Made by a program: the position numbers and the translations under genes
Shown here: positions 36,160-46,202 of the stretch, piece by piece
How positions within the stretch are numbered: the stretch's first letter is position 1
Layout: each line of letters starts with the position of its first letter
Assembly: GCF_027595985.1 (NCBI RefSeq)
Contig: NC_073303.1
Location: 26,669,347 to 26,733,346 of the forward strand
Direction of reading: 5' to 3'
Length of the DNA: 64,000 nt
Source: Sorex araneus
Lineage: Eukaryota; Chordata; Mammalia; Eulipotyphla; Soricidae
Notes under the pieces: model-generated
The model's database searches: none
What the model was told of the DNA's origin: nothing
Seen by the model: the letters and a program-made list of their open reading frames with translations, nothing else

Positions 36160-36308
36160 TCTTTTTCTTTTTGGGGCATACTCAGCTGTGCTCAGGACTC
36201 ATTCCTCCTCCTCGTCCTCCTGTCTCTGAATTTGGGGATTGCTCCTGGGAGCCAGGAGATCAAACTCGGGCTGTGTGGGTGTAGGGCGAGAGCTTTAACC
36301 TTCCTGGC
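36160..36308 (-). mobile_element. Old SOR-type SINE
   Basis: Ctttttggggcatactcagc, gagatcaaactcgggctg. Confidence 0.65.
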
Positions 36309-36395
36309 GGTTTGCAGTTGGCTCTCTGCGAGGTCATTCTCCATCAGCAGCCGCAGACAAGGTCACCCTGTAAGTCAGATAGATCAAAATCCAAG

Positions 36396-36540
36396 GCCTG
36401 GGGCTGCGAGAGAGCAGAGGGATAGGGCACTTGCTTATACTCTGACTGACCCCCACTTCATCTGCACCCCAGATGATCCCCTGAGGCCTGCCAGGAGTAA
36501 CCCTGAGCACAGATGTCCCAGAACAAAAACAAAAACCTGC
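36396..36540 (+). mobile_element. Old SOR-type SINE
   Basis: Ggggctgcgagagagcagag, gatcccctgaggcctgccag, gagtaaccctgagcac. Confidence 0.72.
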
Positions 36541-36594
36541 CCCCAATTCCCCTAACACAAGTCCCAATCCTATACAATCCCATAAGTATGTTTT

Positions 36595-36683
36595 TTTAAT
36601 TAATTTATTTTTTTATTGAATCACCATGTGGAAAGTTACAAAGCTTTCAGGTTTAAGTCTCAGTTATACAATGCTCGAACAAG
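36595..36683 (-). mobile_element. LINE-like 3' end, short
   Basis: Ttattgaatcaccatgtgga, aagttacaaagctttcaggt, cagttatacaatgctcgaac. Reverse of the 3' terminus seen at 43,060-43,140. Confidence 0.75.
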
Positions 36684-36836
36684 GTGGTTTTTTTTTTTTG
36701 GGGGGGGTGTTGTGGACAGCTATGCTTGGCTGTTACTCCTGGGGGCTCTCGGGGGCCATATGCAGTGCCAGGGATGGAATCTGGGTAGGTCGTGTACAAA
36801 GCAAAGGACCTTACTGCTGTATTATCTCTCCAGCCC
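36684..36836 (-). mobile_element. Old SOR-type SINE
   Basis: Gacagctatgcttggctgtt, agtgccagggatggaatctg, tattatctctccagccc. Confidence 0.78.
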
Positions 36837-36857
36837 TACAATTAAAAATTTAACGAG

Positions 36858-37018
36858 AGGGCTGGAGCACAGCGGGTAGGGCGTTTGCCTTGCATGCGGC
36901 CGACCCGGGTTCGATTCCCAGCATCACATATGGTCCCCTGAGCACCGCCAGGAGTAATTCCTGAGTACAGAGCCAGGAGTGACCCCTGTGCATCGCCGGG
37001 TGTGACCTAAAAAGAAAA
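36858..37018 (+). mobile_element. SOR SINE
   Basis: Gagggctggagcacagcggg to gccgggtgtgacctaaaaag. Lacks cgatag in box A. Confidence 0.92.
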
Positions 37019-37019
37019 A

Positions 37020-37265
37020 AATAATTTAAATCCCCCCCCCCAAATTTTTAGTTAGAAAAGAACTAGTATGGAATGCTTATGGAAGGGAAGTGGTGCAGTG
37101 TTTGGGGAAGCGTGCACTCCATCCACTGAGCACTCTCCCTGGCCTCACGAGTCAGATTCTTGGGGCCTGAGACATTTTATTGAACCTCATGCATTTAATA
37201 CAGTTAATTGCTCGTGATACATCTGTGGTGAAATAGTTTCCAGTAAAGACCCCTTCTAACCATTT
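37020..37265. other. Gene-free unique sequence
   Basis: No feature recognised beyond a short C-run. Confidence 0.35.
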
Positions 37266-37267
37266 GA

Positions 37268-37427
37268 CTTTTTGGTTTTGAGCCACACCTGGTGGTGCTC
37301 AGGGCTTACTCCTGGTTGTGCACTCAGGAATCACTCCTGGGGGTACTCAGGGGACCCTATGGGATGCTGGGGATTGAACCCGGGTTGACCAAGCAAGCGC
37401 TTTACCTGCTGTACTCTCTGGCCCCAC
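37268..37427 (-). mobile_element. SOR-type SINE
   Basis: Ttttgagccacacctggtgg to gctgtactctctggcccc. Confidence 0.85.
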
Positions 37428-37451
37428 CACCTGACTTTTTGTGTTGGATAT

Positions 37452-37660
37452 TTATTGCACCGCACCGTGTCCCATTGTTCATTGATATGCTCGAGCGGGC
37501 ACCAGTAACGTCTCCATTGTGAGACTTGTTACTGTTTTTGGCATATCGAATACGCCATGGGTAGCTTGCAGGCTCTGCCATACGGGCAGGATACTCTCGG
37601 TAGCTTGCCGGGCTCTCTGAGAGGGACGGAGGAATCGAACCGTGGTCGGCAGCGTGCAAT
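37452..37660 (-). mobile_element. Composite SINE type B, head truncated
   Basis: Reversed body B: gttcattgatatgctcgagc, ggcaccagtaacgtctccat, tttggcatatcgaatacgcc, ctgagagggacggaggaatc. The tRNA head stops at gcgtgcaa. Confidence 0.9.
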
Positions 37661-37668
37661 AGAATCTT

Positions 37669-37846
37669 TTTTTTGGGGGGGGGGTCATACCTGGCGATGC
37701 ACAGGGGTTACTCCTGGCTCTGCACTCAGGAATTACCCCTGGCGGTGCTCAGGGGACCATATGAGATGCTGGGATGCTGGGATTCGAACCTGGGTCGGCT
37801 TCGTGCAAGGCAAACACCCTACACACTGTGCTATTGCTCCAGCCCC
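37669..37846 (-). mobile_element. SOR SINE at the truncated head of type B
   Basis: Full length, reversed. Perfect 16-bp duplication cgtgcaatagaatctt at 37,653-37,668 and 37,847-37,862. Confidence 0.95.
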
Positions 37847-37889
37847 CGTGCAATAGAATCTTACAGTGTTAGCACTCTTAGTTTTGGTT

Positions 37890-38046
37890 TGGATTTCACA
37901 CCATGCCCGGCGATAATCAGGACTTACTCATAGCTCCACGCCTGGGGTCATCCCTGGCCGGGCCCAGAGTACTATGCTGAGGCTCGAACCTGAGGCTCAA
38001 ACCTGGGCAGAGCACGTGCTAAGCCCGCTGCGTGATCTCTAGCCCT
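37890..38046 (-). mobile_element. Old SOR-type SINE
   Basis: Cacaccatgcccggcgataa, gcacgtgctaagcccgctgc, gtgatctctagccc. Confidence 0.72.
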
Positions 38047-38096
38047 GTGTTAGCACTCCCATAGCACAGTTCCAAGCTGTACAAAATGCAGACCGT

Positions 38097-38292
38097 GAGG
38101 CCGGAGTGATATACAGCGGGTAGGCTGTTGGCCTTGCACACGGCCGACCCGGGTTTGATCCCCGGCATCCGATAGGGTCCCCCGAGCACTGCCAGGAGTA
38201 ATTCCTGAGTGCAGAGCCAGGAGTGCAGTGCCTGGTGTGACCCAAAAAGCAAAAAAAAAAAAAAAAAAGAAAGAAAGAAAAAAGAAAGAAAA
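38097..38292 (+). mobile_element. SOR SINE with A/AAAG tail
   Basis: Gaggccggagtgatatacag to gtgtgacccaaaaagc, then 18 A and gaaagaaag units. Confidence 0.93.
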
Positions 38293-38299
38293 TAAATAC

Positions 38300-38750
38300 T
38301 GGTTCCTAATATACACACAGAGGTCAAAGCATCGAAAAGATGGATAAAGGAACCGGAATGTGAATTTCTCCCAAGAGACGCACTTGTCTCAGTGTGAGTC
38401 CCACTGAGTTAGAATCTGAAAATAAAGAAACGAGAACCAACATTTTTTTAGAGGACTGGAATAGAATCCAGAGACTCAGAATAGACTCTATAATATATCT
38501 GGGATGCAGCCCAAAATTATTCAGCAAAAGAAGAATTAGGACAACATGACCCCTTCTCAATGGGACAAAAAAAAAGTCAACATAGTTCAACCCTGATTTG
38601 AACCAAATGTTGAATTGAACAAAGTAATATGAGACAGCTATTATAACTGCAGTCAGTGATGGAATGGAAAAGATGCTATATAAATGTGTACATACGTAAT
38701 CTCGAAAGAAAAAAATCTAAAAGAACAATGTAGAAGTGTTTTGATCTTTA
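38300..38750 (+). mobile_element. Probable L1 internal fragment
   Basis: Words such as aaaaagtcaacatagttcaa, ccctgatttgaacc and gacagctattataactgcag follow the order of an L1M-type 5'/ORF1 region. Frames are broken. Confidence 0.5.
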
Positions 38751-38867
38751 TTGGGAAGTTTATTAATGTGTTTTTGAACAGAAATATGCCGTGAGAACTT
38801 AGTTCTTGTTTTTATTAGCGTATGGTAAACTTGGTTTCATTTTTCACATGCTCTGCTTAAAGACTCA

Positions 38868-39046
38868 GTTTTCTTTTTCTTTTTCTTTTTGGGCCACACC
38901 CAGCGATGCTCAGGGGTTACTCCAGGTTCTGCACCCAGGAATCACTCCTGGAGGTGCTTGGGGGCCCATATGGGATGCCAGAGATTGAACCCGGGTCGGC
39001 CGTGTGCAAAGCAAACGCCCTCCCCACTGTACTATCTCTCTGACCC
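38868..39046 (-). mobile_element. SOR-type SINE with target-site duplication
   Basis: Full length. Flanks aaagactcagttttc and aaagattcggttttc differ at two positions, indicating moderate age. Confidence 0.92.
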
Positions 39047-39119
39047 CAAAGATTCGGTTTTCAAATACTTCTAATGTTTGCCAGGAGTGGCTCCTGTAAA
39101 AACGAATGTGGAAAACACA

Positions 39120-39190
39120 TTATAACCTGATAACCTTTCAGTATCTGTATTGCAAATCATAAGGCCCAGGAGGAGGGGGCGAGGGGTGGG

Positions 39191-39258
<68 letters not shown>

Positions 39259-39455
39259 GAGAGAGAGAAGAAAAGTGCCTGCCATAGAAGCAGGCAGGGC
39301 GTGGGCGGGAAGGAAACTGGGGACACTGGTGGTGGGAAATGTACACTGGTGAAGGGATGGGTGCTGGAAGATTATATGCCTGAAACCCAATCATGAACAA
39401 CTTTGTAATTGTATCTCACTGTGCTTCAATTAATAAAATAAAATAAAAATTTTAA
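39120..39455 (+). mobile_element. LINE-like 3' end with internal (GA)n
   Basis: Contains gcctgccatagaagcaggca, gggacactggtggtgggaaa, gaacaactttgtaattgtat and ends attaataaaataaaat. A GA tract fills 39,195-39,270. Confidence 0.78.
39195..39270. repeat. (GA)n microsatellite
   Basis: About 35 GA units with one GATA interruption. Confidence 0.96.
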
Positions 39456-39507
39456 AAGTAGTAAAAGGGAAAAAATACATTATATATGCACATGTTTAAA
39501 TATATAG

Positions 39508-39700
39508 GGCTGGGGCTGGAGCGATAGCACAGCGGGTAGGGCGTTTGCCTTGCACGAGGCCAACCCGGGTTCGATTCCCAGCATCCCATATGGTCCCCTG
39601 AGCACCGCCAGGAGTAATTCCTGAGTGCAGAGCCAGGAATAACCCCTGTGCATTGCTGGGTGTGACCCCCCCAAAAAAAGCAAAAAAATAAAATTTGTAA
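39508..39700 (+). mobile_element. SOR SINE
   Basis: Full length, close to consensus: ggggctggagcgatagcaca to gctgggtgtgacc, then an A-rich tail. Confidence 0.96.
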
Positions 39701-39719
39701 AAAAAAAATAATAAAATTT

Positions 39720-39753
<34 letters not shown>
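39720..39753. repeat. (AT)n microsatellite
   Basis: About 15 AT units between two SINEs. Confidence 0.95.
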
Positions 39754-39754
<1 letters not shown>

Positions 39755-39920
39755 GGCCAAAGGGATAATATAGGACGACAGGGCGCTGGCATTTGCCTGG
39801 CTGACCCAGGGTCAAACCTGACCCTCCACATGGTCCCCTGAATCTTACCAGGAATGATCCCAGAGATCCGAGCCAGGAGTAAACTCTGAGCACTGCTGGG
39901 TGTGGCCCCCAAACCAAACA
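39755..39920 (+). mobile_element. Old SOR-type SINE
   Basis: Ccaaagggataatataggac, gtcaaacctgaccctccaca, gagccaggagtaaactctga. Confidence 0.78.
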
Positions 39921-39944
39921 AAAGCAAAGTAATAAAACATTCTT

Positions 39945-40595
39945 CATCAGTTATCAGCAAATTAAAATAATAAAGCCATATCAACCTTCCATCATTGAAA
40001 TCAGTGAACATCAAAAAGAGTAGAAACAACCAGTGTTGGTGGTGATGTGGGGTAAATTAAACCCTTTCCGGCTTGTGTTGCCTCTACAAAAAATAATATG
40101 GAGACTATGAGAAAAACATGAAGACTTGAGTCTCCTTATGACCCAGCAATTCAATTTCCAAATGCCCAAAGGTGGGACTGGAGCCTTAGTCCAGCGGGTA
40201 GGGCATTTGCCTTGCACACGGCCTACCTGGGTTCGATTCCCAGCATCCCATGTGGTCCCCTGAGCACCGCCAGGAGTGATTTCTGAGTGCAAAGCCAGGA
40301 GTGCCAAAAAACAAACAAAAAAACCAAATTCCCAAAGGACCTATTTCAAAAGGGCATTTGCATTCTGATGTTCACATAGCCATGATCTGAAAATAACCCC
40401 ACGTGCCGAAGAACAGATGAGTCGATAAAGCAACTGCAGCATATATTCAAGATTGGAATACTACAACGATAAGAAAGGATAAAATCATGTTGCCGCCGCA
40501 TGGATAGAATTAGAGGATATCATACTGAGCAGAGTCAGAAGAAGGACAGATAAAGTGATCTCGCTCAGACGTGGGATCTAAAGAAACATGGTAGG
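39945..40595 (+). mobile_element. L1 ORF2 3' end / 3' UTR fragment
   Basis: Familiar L1 phrases in order: agaaacaaccagtgttggtg, ccttatgacccagcaattca, gaagaacagatgagtcgata, ggatatcatactgagcagag, gatctcgctcagacgtggga. Frames are broken. A SOR copy is inserted at 40,171-40,322. Confidence 0.85.
40171..40322 (+). mobile_element. SOR SINE nested in the L1 fragment
   Basis: Gggactggagccttagtcca to ccaggagtgcc, with the tail shortened. Flanks caaatgcccaaagg and caaattcccaaagg are the duplicated target. Confidence 0.93.
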
Positions 40596-40596
40596 T

Positions 40597-40750
40597 GGGC
40601 CAGAAAGATAGAACATCAGGGAAGACGTTTTGTGCCTGGCTGACCCGGGTTCGATCCCTGGCACCATGTATGGTCCCCTGAGCTCACCAGGAGTGAGCCC
40701 TGAGCACCGCTGAGCACAAGTGGCGCTCAAACAAACAAAAGAAAAATAGG
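40597..40750 (+). mobile_element. Old SOR-type SINE
   Basis: Gggccagaaagatagaacat, gggttcgatccctggcacca, gagtgagccctgagcaccgc. Confidence 0.8.
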
Positions 40751-40897
40751 AAATAACTCGAAGTCTCCAGAACCGAGTATCTGGGCCCCTTCCCTCATTT
40801 TCTTAATGGTTGTATTATGATCAGATTATAACTGAAATGTAGTTCATCAAATTTTTCCTTTCATGGTTTGTACTTTCTGTGGCCTCTGAGAATTATT

Positions 40898-41078
40898 TAG
40901 GGGGAAGGAGTGATAGTACAGCAGGTCGGGCACTTGCCTTGCACGAAGCCCACCCAGATTTGATTCCCAGCACTCCATTTGGCCCTCTGGGCCCAGCCAG
41001 GAGTGATCCCTGAGCACAGAGCCAGGAGCAAGCCCGAGCATCATCCATTGTGGCCCACAAGCCAAAAACAACAACAAC
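40898..41078 (+). mobile_element. SOR-type SINE
   Basis: Ggggaaggagtgatagtaca to catccattgtggcccacaag. Confidence 0.86.
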
Positions 41079-41096
41079 AGAACAAGAAGTATTAGA

Positions 41097-41268
41097 GGAC
41101 CGGAGAGATAGTACAGCAAGTAAGACCCTTGCCTTGCATGCGATCAGCCTGAGTTCAGCATCACATGTGGTCCCCCGAACCCCACCAGAGATGGTCCCTA
41201 GTGCAGAGCCAGGAGTAAGCCCTGAGCACCGCTGGGTGTGGCCCCCCCAAACCCAAATAAATAACTCA
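41097..41268 (+). mobile_element. SOR-type SINE
   Basis: Gaccggagagatagtacagc to ccgctgggtgtggccccccc. The box-B region is shortened. Confidence 0.86.
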
Positions 41269-41287
41269 GCAAATGAAATGCATTTCA

Positions 41288-41448
41288 GACACCAGAGAGA
41301 TAGTCCAGGGCTTAAGGTCCTGCCTTGCAGGAAGCTGACCCCAGTTCCATCTCAGCACCACATATGGGGTGGCACCCGCCACCTCTAGTAGTGCCAGGAG
41401 TGATCCCTGAGCAAGCTTGTCGTGGTCCCCAAATCTAAAATAAAATGA
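41288..41448 (+). mobile_element. Old SOR-type SINE
   Basis: Caccagagagatagtccagg, ccttgcaggaagctgacccc, gccaggagtgatccctgagc. Confidence 0.8.
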
Positions 41449-41449
41449 G

Positions 41450-41945
41450 TAAAATGAATTTCCAGTGGACTACTGATAGCAGTACTCCATCTAAACACAC
41501 CAGCATTAATTATAGATATTATTTACACAAAAGAAATATAAAAATACCAAGTGTACTTTCACTGTGCTATGGCAATGAGATCTATGTAAGCCAAGCCTCT
41601 TAAAAGCTAGAATTTCTTCATCATTCCAGAAACTTACTTCCTTCCTCTTCCCAGTGAATCCCCATCCTCCATACCCATGAAACAGCCATTGTTCTTGTTT
41701 TATTTCTTAATTCACTGCTCAGATTACTCCTGTCCTAGGACTACCTGTAATGGAATTATACAGAATGATTCCGGTCTGTTTTGCATTTGTTCTTTGGCTC
41801 TGGGGCCGGCCATGCCAGGACGTCTCTGGGCTTTCCCCAGGGTGTCGCTGGGGCTGGGGAAAACTCCCGCTGGTAATGGGGGACTGTGAGTGCCAGGGCT
41901 CTAACTCAGGCCCCTGTGCATGCAAAGCCTTGGCCCTGACCACTC
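41450..41945. other. Gene-free, largely unique sequence
   Basis: No exon recognised. 41,800-41,945 is a possible very old reversed SOR copy. Confidence 0.35.
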
Positions 41946-41947
41946 TT

Positions 41948-42022
41948 TACTTTTTTTTTTTTTGCTTTTTGGGTCACACCCGGCGGTGCACAGGGGTTAC
42001 TCTGTGCTATCGCTCCAGCCCC
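41948..42022 (-). mobile_element. SOR SINE reduced to its two ends
   Basis: Gctttttgggtcacacccgg, cggtgcacaggggttactc, then directly tgtgctatcgctccagcccc. About 100 bp of the middle is deleted while both ends stay near consensus. Confidence 0.92.
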
Positions 42023-42059
42023 TAAATAAATAAAATTTAAACTTTTTAAAATTTTTAAA

Positions 42060-42327
42060 ATTTCTTATAGCCTACTTCTCCTCTGGGAGAACCTGGCAAA
42101 CTACCGGGAGTTTCCTGCCCGTAAGGGAGAGCCTTGAAAGGTCCCTATGGTATATCAATATGCCAAAACCAGTGACAAGCTGGTTTTGACCCTCAAAGAG
42201 CCTCGAATGCAGCATCGTTGGGAAGGACGAGTAAAGAGAGGCTTCTAAACTCTCAGGGATAGGACGAATGGAGACGTTACTGAGACCGCTCGAGAAATTT
42301 GACGATTGACGGGATGATGATGATGAA
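42060..42327 (+). mobile_element. Element type C with GAT tail
   Basis: Matches the right half of 10,690-11,312: cttatagcctacttctcc, ggcatcgttgggaaggacga (here gcagcatcgttggg), gaatggagacgttactgaga, ending gggatgatgatgatg. No tRNA head. Confidence 0.87.
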
Positions 42328-42404
42328 ACTTTTTTAAAAGTTTGTCAGTTTCACCTTCCATAAAACTGGAAAAAAGAAAACAAAATTTCACTCAAAAAAT
42401 GATG

Positions 42405-42588
42405 ACGGGGGGCTGGAGCGATAGTATAGTGGGCAGGGCATCTGCCTTGCACGTGGCCAACCCGGGTTCGAATCCCAGCATCCCATATGGTCCCCTGAGC
42501 ACCGCCAGGAGTGGTTCCTGACTGCAGAGCCAGAAGTGTCTCCTGTGCATCGCCGGGTGTGATCCCAAAAAAAGCAAAAATTAAAAAA
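42405..42588 (+). mobile_element. SOR SINE
   Basis: Full length: gggggctggagcgatagtat to gccgggtgtgatccc and an A-rich tail. The flanks share aatgatgacggg and aatgacggg. Confidence 0.94.
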
Positions 42589-42769
42589 AATGACGGGTGG
42601 GAAATGCCAGGCCTCACAGGATAGGGGAAGAGTCGGTCCTTCTCCTTCCACCCTGCCTGCCCTGATGGCACTCTGAGATGACGCCCACACACGGCCACCG
42701 TCTACTTAAGCTCCCACACGGCCATGATCCAGGCACACACAGACGAATCTCAGGCCCGAGCAGTTTGCT

Positions 42770-43162
42770 GCAGCAACTTCTCCAAACCCTAATTATTAAA
42801 ATGTTAGAATTCTTAGAGCAAGAGTAGCCGTGCAACATCATATTGTATCCACAACAAACAATACAAAACACGTTGTCTAGCATTGCCTTTTCGGCAGGTA
42901 TGAGGGGTGGTGGGACTGGGCACAGATATCGAAGGTAATCAAAGTAGAGAAAGAGAGTACTGTGCAAATTGTCTGCCACACAGGCGGGGGAGGTGTGGAA
43001 TGGTGGGTGGGTGGGGGATACTGGGGACTTTGGTGGTGGAAAACATTCACTGGTGAAGGGATGGGTGTTTGGTGACTGTATGATTGAAGCTCAAACATGA
43101 AAGCTTTGTTTACTGTACCTCACGGTGAATCAATTAAAAATTAATTAATTTAATTAAATTAA
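42770..43162 (+). mobile_element. LINE-like 3' end, longest + copy
   Basis: Aaaccctaattattaaaatg, ttagaattcttagag, aattgtctgccacacaggcg, gatactggggactttggtgg, aagctttgtttactgtacct, cacggtgaatcaatt and an A/T-rich tail. Confidence 0.8.
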
Positions 43163-43169
43163 AAATGAT

Positions 43170-43328
43170 GGCGGGAGGGTAAGACGGAGAGAGAGTATAG
43201 CGGGGAGGGCATTTGCCTTGCACACGGCCAATCCGTTTGGTTCCCCGAACACTACCAGAAGTGCTCTCTGAGCTCAGAGCCTGGAGTAAGTCCTGAGCAC
43301 CAGAGGGGGTGACTCCAAGACAACAAAA
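43170..43328 (+). mobile_element. Old SOR-type SINE
   Basis: Agacggagagagagtatagc, gggcatttgccttgcacacg, gagcctggagtaagtcctga. Confidence 0.8.
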
Positions 43329-43335
43329 ACATGGT

Positions 43336-43505
43336 GAGGGCCGTGTAGGTAGTATGGCAGATAAGTCACTTGCATTATGCACAACTGACCTGGGTTTGCT
43401 CCCTGGCACCCCATCTGGTCTCCTGAGCACTGCCAGGAGTGATCCCTGAGCACAGAGCCAGGAGTAAGCCATGAGCACTACTGTGATCCAAAACACCAAA
43501 AAAGA
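43336..43505 (+). mobile_element. Old SOR-type SINE
   Basis: Agggccgtgtaggtagtatg, ctgacctgggtttgctccct, gagcacagagccaggagtaa. Confidence 0.8.
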
Positions 43506-43767
43506 TGGAGGCGGTGAGCACCTGATAAGCATGTGAGAGGCATCCCTCCTACCCCCCCCCCCCCCCCGCACTCCGTGCCACCTGCCACCTGTGCTCTCCT
43601 GCCCCTCTTTAACCAAGCGTGAGTGACACCACAACCAAGTGTGGTCCCAGACCTGACAGTGGCAGCATACGGGAAGGGAAAGGGAAATAAAACTGAACTT
43701 GGTGTTTCGGCCGGTGGCTGAGGCCGAGTCAGGAGAGTTCAGGCCTCCCCTTTCCGCTGCCTGCGTC

Positions 43768-43971
43768 TCAGGGTTGTGCAAGCTCGTCCTGGAGGTCTGA
43801 GCTGCCAGAGATCCAGGGAGAGTCTGAGCAGCTGTTTGAAGTCAGACCGTGCACAGGAGAGGCCCAAACACGGCTCTCCGCAGGCTGCGGAAACACCGTC
43901 TGCTCTGACACCGTCTTGGCCAACTTCTCCCACATAAATGAAGATTCCTTCAGGGTAATGCTAGGTTCCAT
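43768..43971 (-). other. Unidentified 67-codon open frame
   Basis: Starts MEPSITLKESSFMWEKLAKT and has mixed, non-repetitive composition. It lies in the one unique stretch (43.6-44.1 kb) between SINE clusters. No family recognised and no splice signals that convince. It may be a relic of a pseudogene. Confidence 0.22.
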
Positions 43972-44109
43972 CTGACAATCATTTATAAGCCGCTTGCGGT
44001 GGAAAGCTGTTGTCTTCGGAAACCTTGGAGCAGTCCAACAACCAGTTCCTGTGTTGTGACCTGGAATTCACTGTCATGAGGGCCGCAAAGCTGGGGTTAT
44101 TAGCACAAA

Positions 44110-44215
44110 GGGCGAAGCCTGTGTCTGCCTTGCACAGGGCCCCGGGTCTGATCCTCCCAAGCATCACTGGGGTTAGCTCTGGGGGCGCCAGGGGGTGGTT
44201 CCCCCCCCCAAAAAA
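44110..44215 (+). mobile_element. Very old SOR-like fragment
   Basis: Tgtctgccttgcacagggcc, gggtctgatcctcccaagca. Confidence 0.45.
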
Positions 44216-44407
44216 AAAGGAAAAGTTCCCAGCACTTATGAAAGTTATTTGGGCTTTCATGGTCGCTGGCACAACCTCTGCAATGTATCTAAATTGGATA
44301 ATCATACCAAATAAATTATAGATGGCAACGAAGCTTATGTATCATTCATTATTATGTGTAATCAATAAATGATTTAATATCCTCTAGAAGGAAATTAAGG
44401 TTGACTT

Positions 44408-44500
44408 GTTGACTTGGTTTTGGGCTACACCCAGCAGTACTAGGGTTTATCCCTGGCTCTGTGCTCAGGGATTGCTCCTGACAGTGCTCTGTGAGTTCAG
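44408..44500 (-). mobile_element. SOR-type SINE, tail half only
   Basis: Ttttgggctacacccagcag, ggctctgtgctcagggattg. Confidence 0.65.
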
Positions 44501-44758
44501 AAAGCATGGGCATGGCCGTGCCTTTGGTGGCCGAGAACCGCCTCCCCAGGACCGCCAAAGTCGACAGGAGTACGAAGGAACGAGTGGGGAATGGAAGAAC
44601 CGGGGCCCAGGCTGGTTGGTAGTCAGTGACCATTTATTTCCTTCTCCTCCTCGTCCTTACAGCTTCATCCTCCCTACTTCTCTCGCACAGAGTAGTTATA
44701 CAGAAATGGTAAAAGGTGGGGGTACACATAGGCGGACTGAACATTATCATAACAATAA
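44500..44758 (-). mobile_element. Possible LTR-like fragment
   Basis: On the - strand AATAAATGG sits in a pyrimidine/purine-biased stretch beside a U3-like minisatellite. No primer-binding site or viral gene is visible. Weak. Confidence 0.25.
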
Positions 44759-44759
44759 A

Positions 44760-45418
44760 CAGATGTAGGAGAGAAAGAAGACAGAAGGAGACAGAAGAAG
44801 GGGAGAAAGAAGACAAGGGAGACAGAGGAAGAAGGAGACAGAAGGAGACAGAAGAAGGAGACAGAAGAAGGAGACAGAAAAGAGAGACAGATGAAGAGAG
44901 ACAGATGAAGAGAGACAGATAAAGAGAGACAGACACAGAGAGACAGGCACAGAGAGACAGACACAGAGAGACAGGCACGGAGAGACAGACACAGAGAGAC
45001 AGGCACGGAGAGACAGGCACAGAGAGACAGACACGGAGAGACAGGCACAGAGAGACAGGCACAGAGACAGGCACAGAGAGACAGACACAGAAAGACAGGC
45101 ACAGAGAGACAGGCACAGAGAGACAGACACAGAGAGACAGGCACAGAGAGACAGACACAGAGAGACAGGCACGGAGAGACAGACACAGAGAGACAGGCAC
45201 GGAGAGACAGGCACAGAGACAGGCACAGAGAGACAGACACAGAAAAACAGGCACAGAGAGACAGGCACAGAGAGACAGACACAGAGAGACAGGCACAGAG
45301 AGACAGACACAGAGAGACAGGCACGGAGAGACAGACACAGAGAGACAGGCACGGAGAGACAGGCACAGAGAGACAGGCACAGAGAGACAGGCACAGAGAG
45401 ACAGACAGAAGAGAGCAC
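44760..45418. repeat. 14-bp minisatellite with higher-order structure
   Basis: Monomers agagagacaggcac and agagagacagacac alternate for about 530 bp, preceded by a degenerate agacagaagaagg zone. A 152-bp block with the truncated monomer gcacagagac is repeated (45,059 and 45,211). All three - strand frames stay open, giving spurious Leu/Ser/Cys-rich ORFs. Confidence 0.95.
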
Positions 45419-45419
45419 A

Positions 45420-45762
45420 GTGGCACACACATAAGCAGAGCACAAGGTGAAAGAAGTGAGAGCGAGCGGGGCAGAAAGGGGAATATTAGAAGATCCAGAG
45501 AGAGATCGAGAACCGGGAGGAAGCAGAGAGACAGAGACGGGTGTGTATAGAGAGGAGATTGGAATAAACTGCGATTGAAACCAAAACCAAAAACAAAACA
45601 ATAAACAGATGTAAAGCCCCGCCTTCAAGGGAAGTTGTAGGAGATTAACTCAGGCACAAAATCTCATCTGGGGGTTCAGCACTCTAGATGACTAGGAGAC
45701 CCGCTCAAGGGTGGGATCCCATCTAGGGGGTATTATTGCCTTCTCTTTTCCTTAGCTAGTAA
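45420..45762. other. Gene-free, A-rich then unique sequence
   Basis: No gene or known repeat recognised. Could be part of the LTR-like unit suspected on the left. Confidence 0.3.
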
Positions 45763-46008
45763 GCTGTCACTGTCATCCTGTTGCTCATTGATTTGTTCGA
45801 GCGGGCACCAGTAACATCTCTCATTGATAGACTTATTGTTACCATTTTTGGCATATCCAAAGGGCACAGGTAGCTTGCCAGGCTCTGCCACTCAGGCTTG
45901 ATACTCTCGGTAGCTTGCCAGGCTCTCCGAGAGGGGTGGAGGAATCGAACTTGGGTCGGCTGCGTGAAAGGCGAACGCCCAACCGCTGTGCTATCGCTCC
46001 AGCAGCTA
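45763..46008 (-). mobile_element. Composite SINE type B, full length
   Basis: Complete reversed copy: tcattgatttgttcgagcgg to aactt.gggtcggctgcgtg and gtgctatcgctccagc. Flanked by the 9-bp duplication agctagtaa. Confidence 0.93.
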
Positions 46009-46202
46009 GTAAACAATCATAGTAAATTTACTTTTTATAATACTTTTAGTCATTTCGTATGAACACATATGAACACAGTAAGAGATATATTAAGCTTAAA
46101 GTTTGGCTCCTCCTGGGGACATCTTGCTATATATCCCGGACTATAGTCTTCAGGCCAGGCTAGTCTTTCCTAACTCTCGCAGGGTCCTTATTCAGTTACT
46201 TC

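Noticed and set aside
44634-45628. 270-293-codon Leu/Ser/Cys-rich minus-strand frames resembling membrane proteins
   Set aside because: The 14-bp minisatellite has no stop in any minus-strand frame; the apparent hydrophobic periodicity is the repeat.
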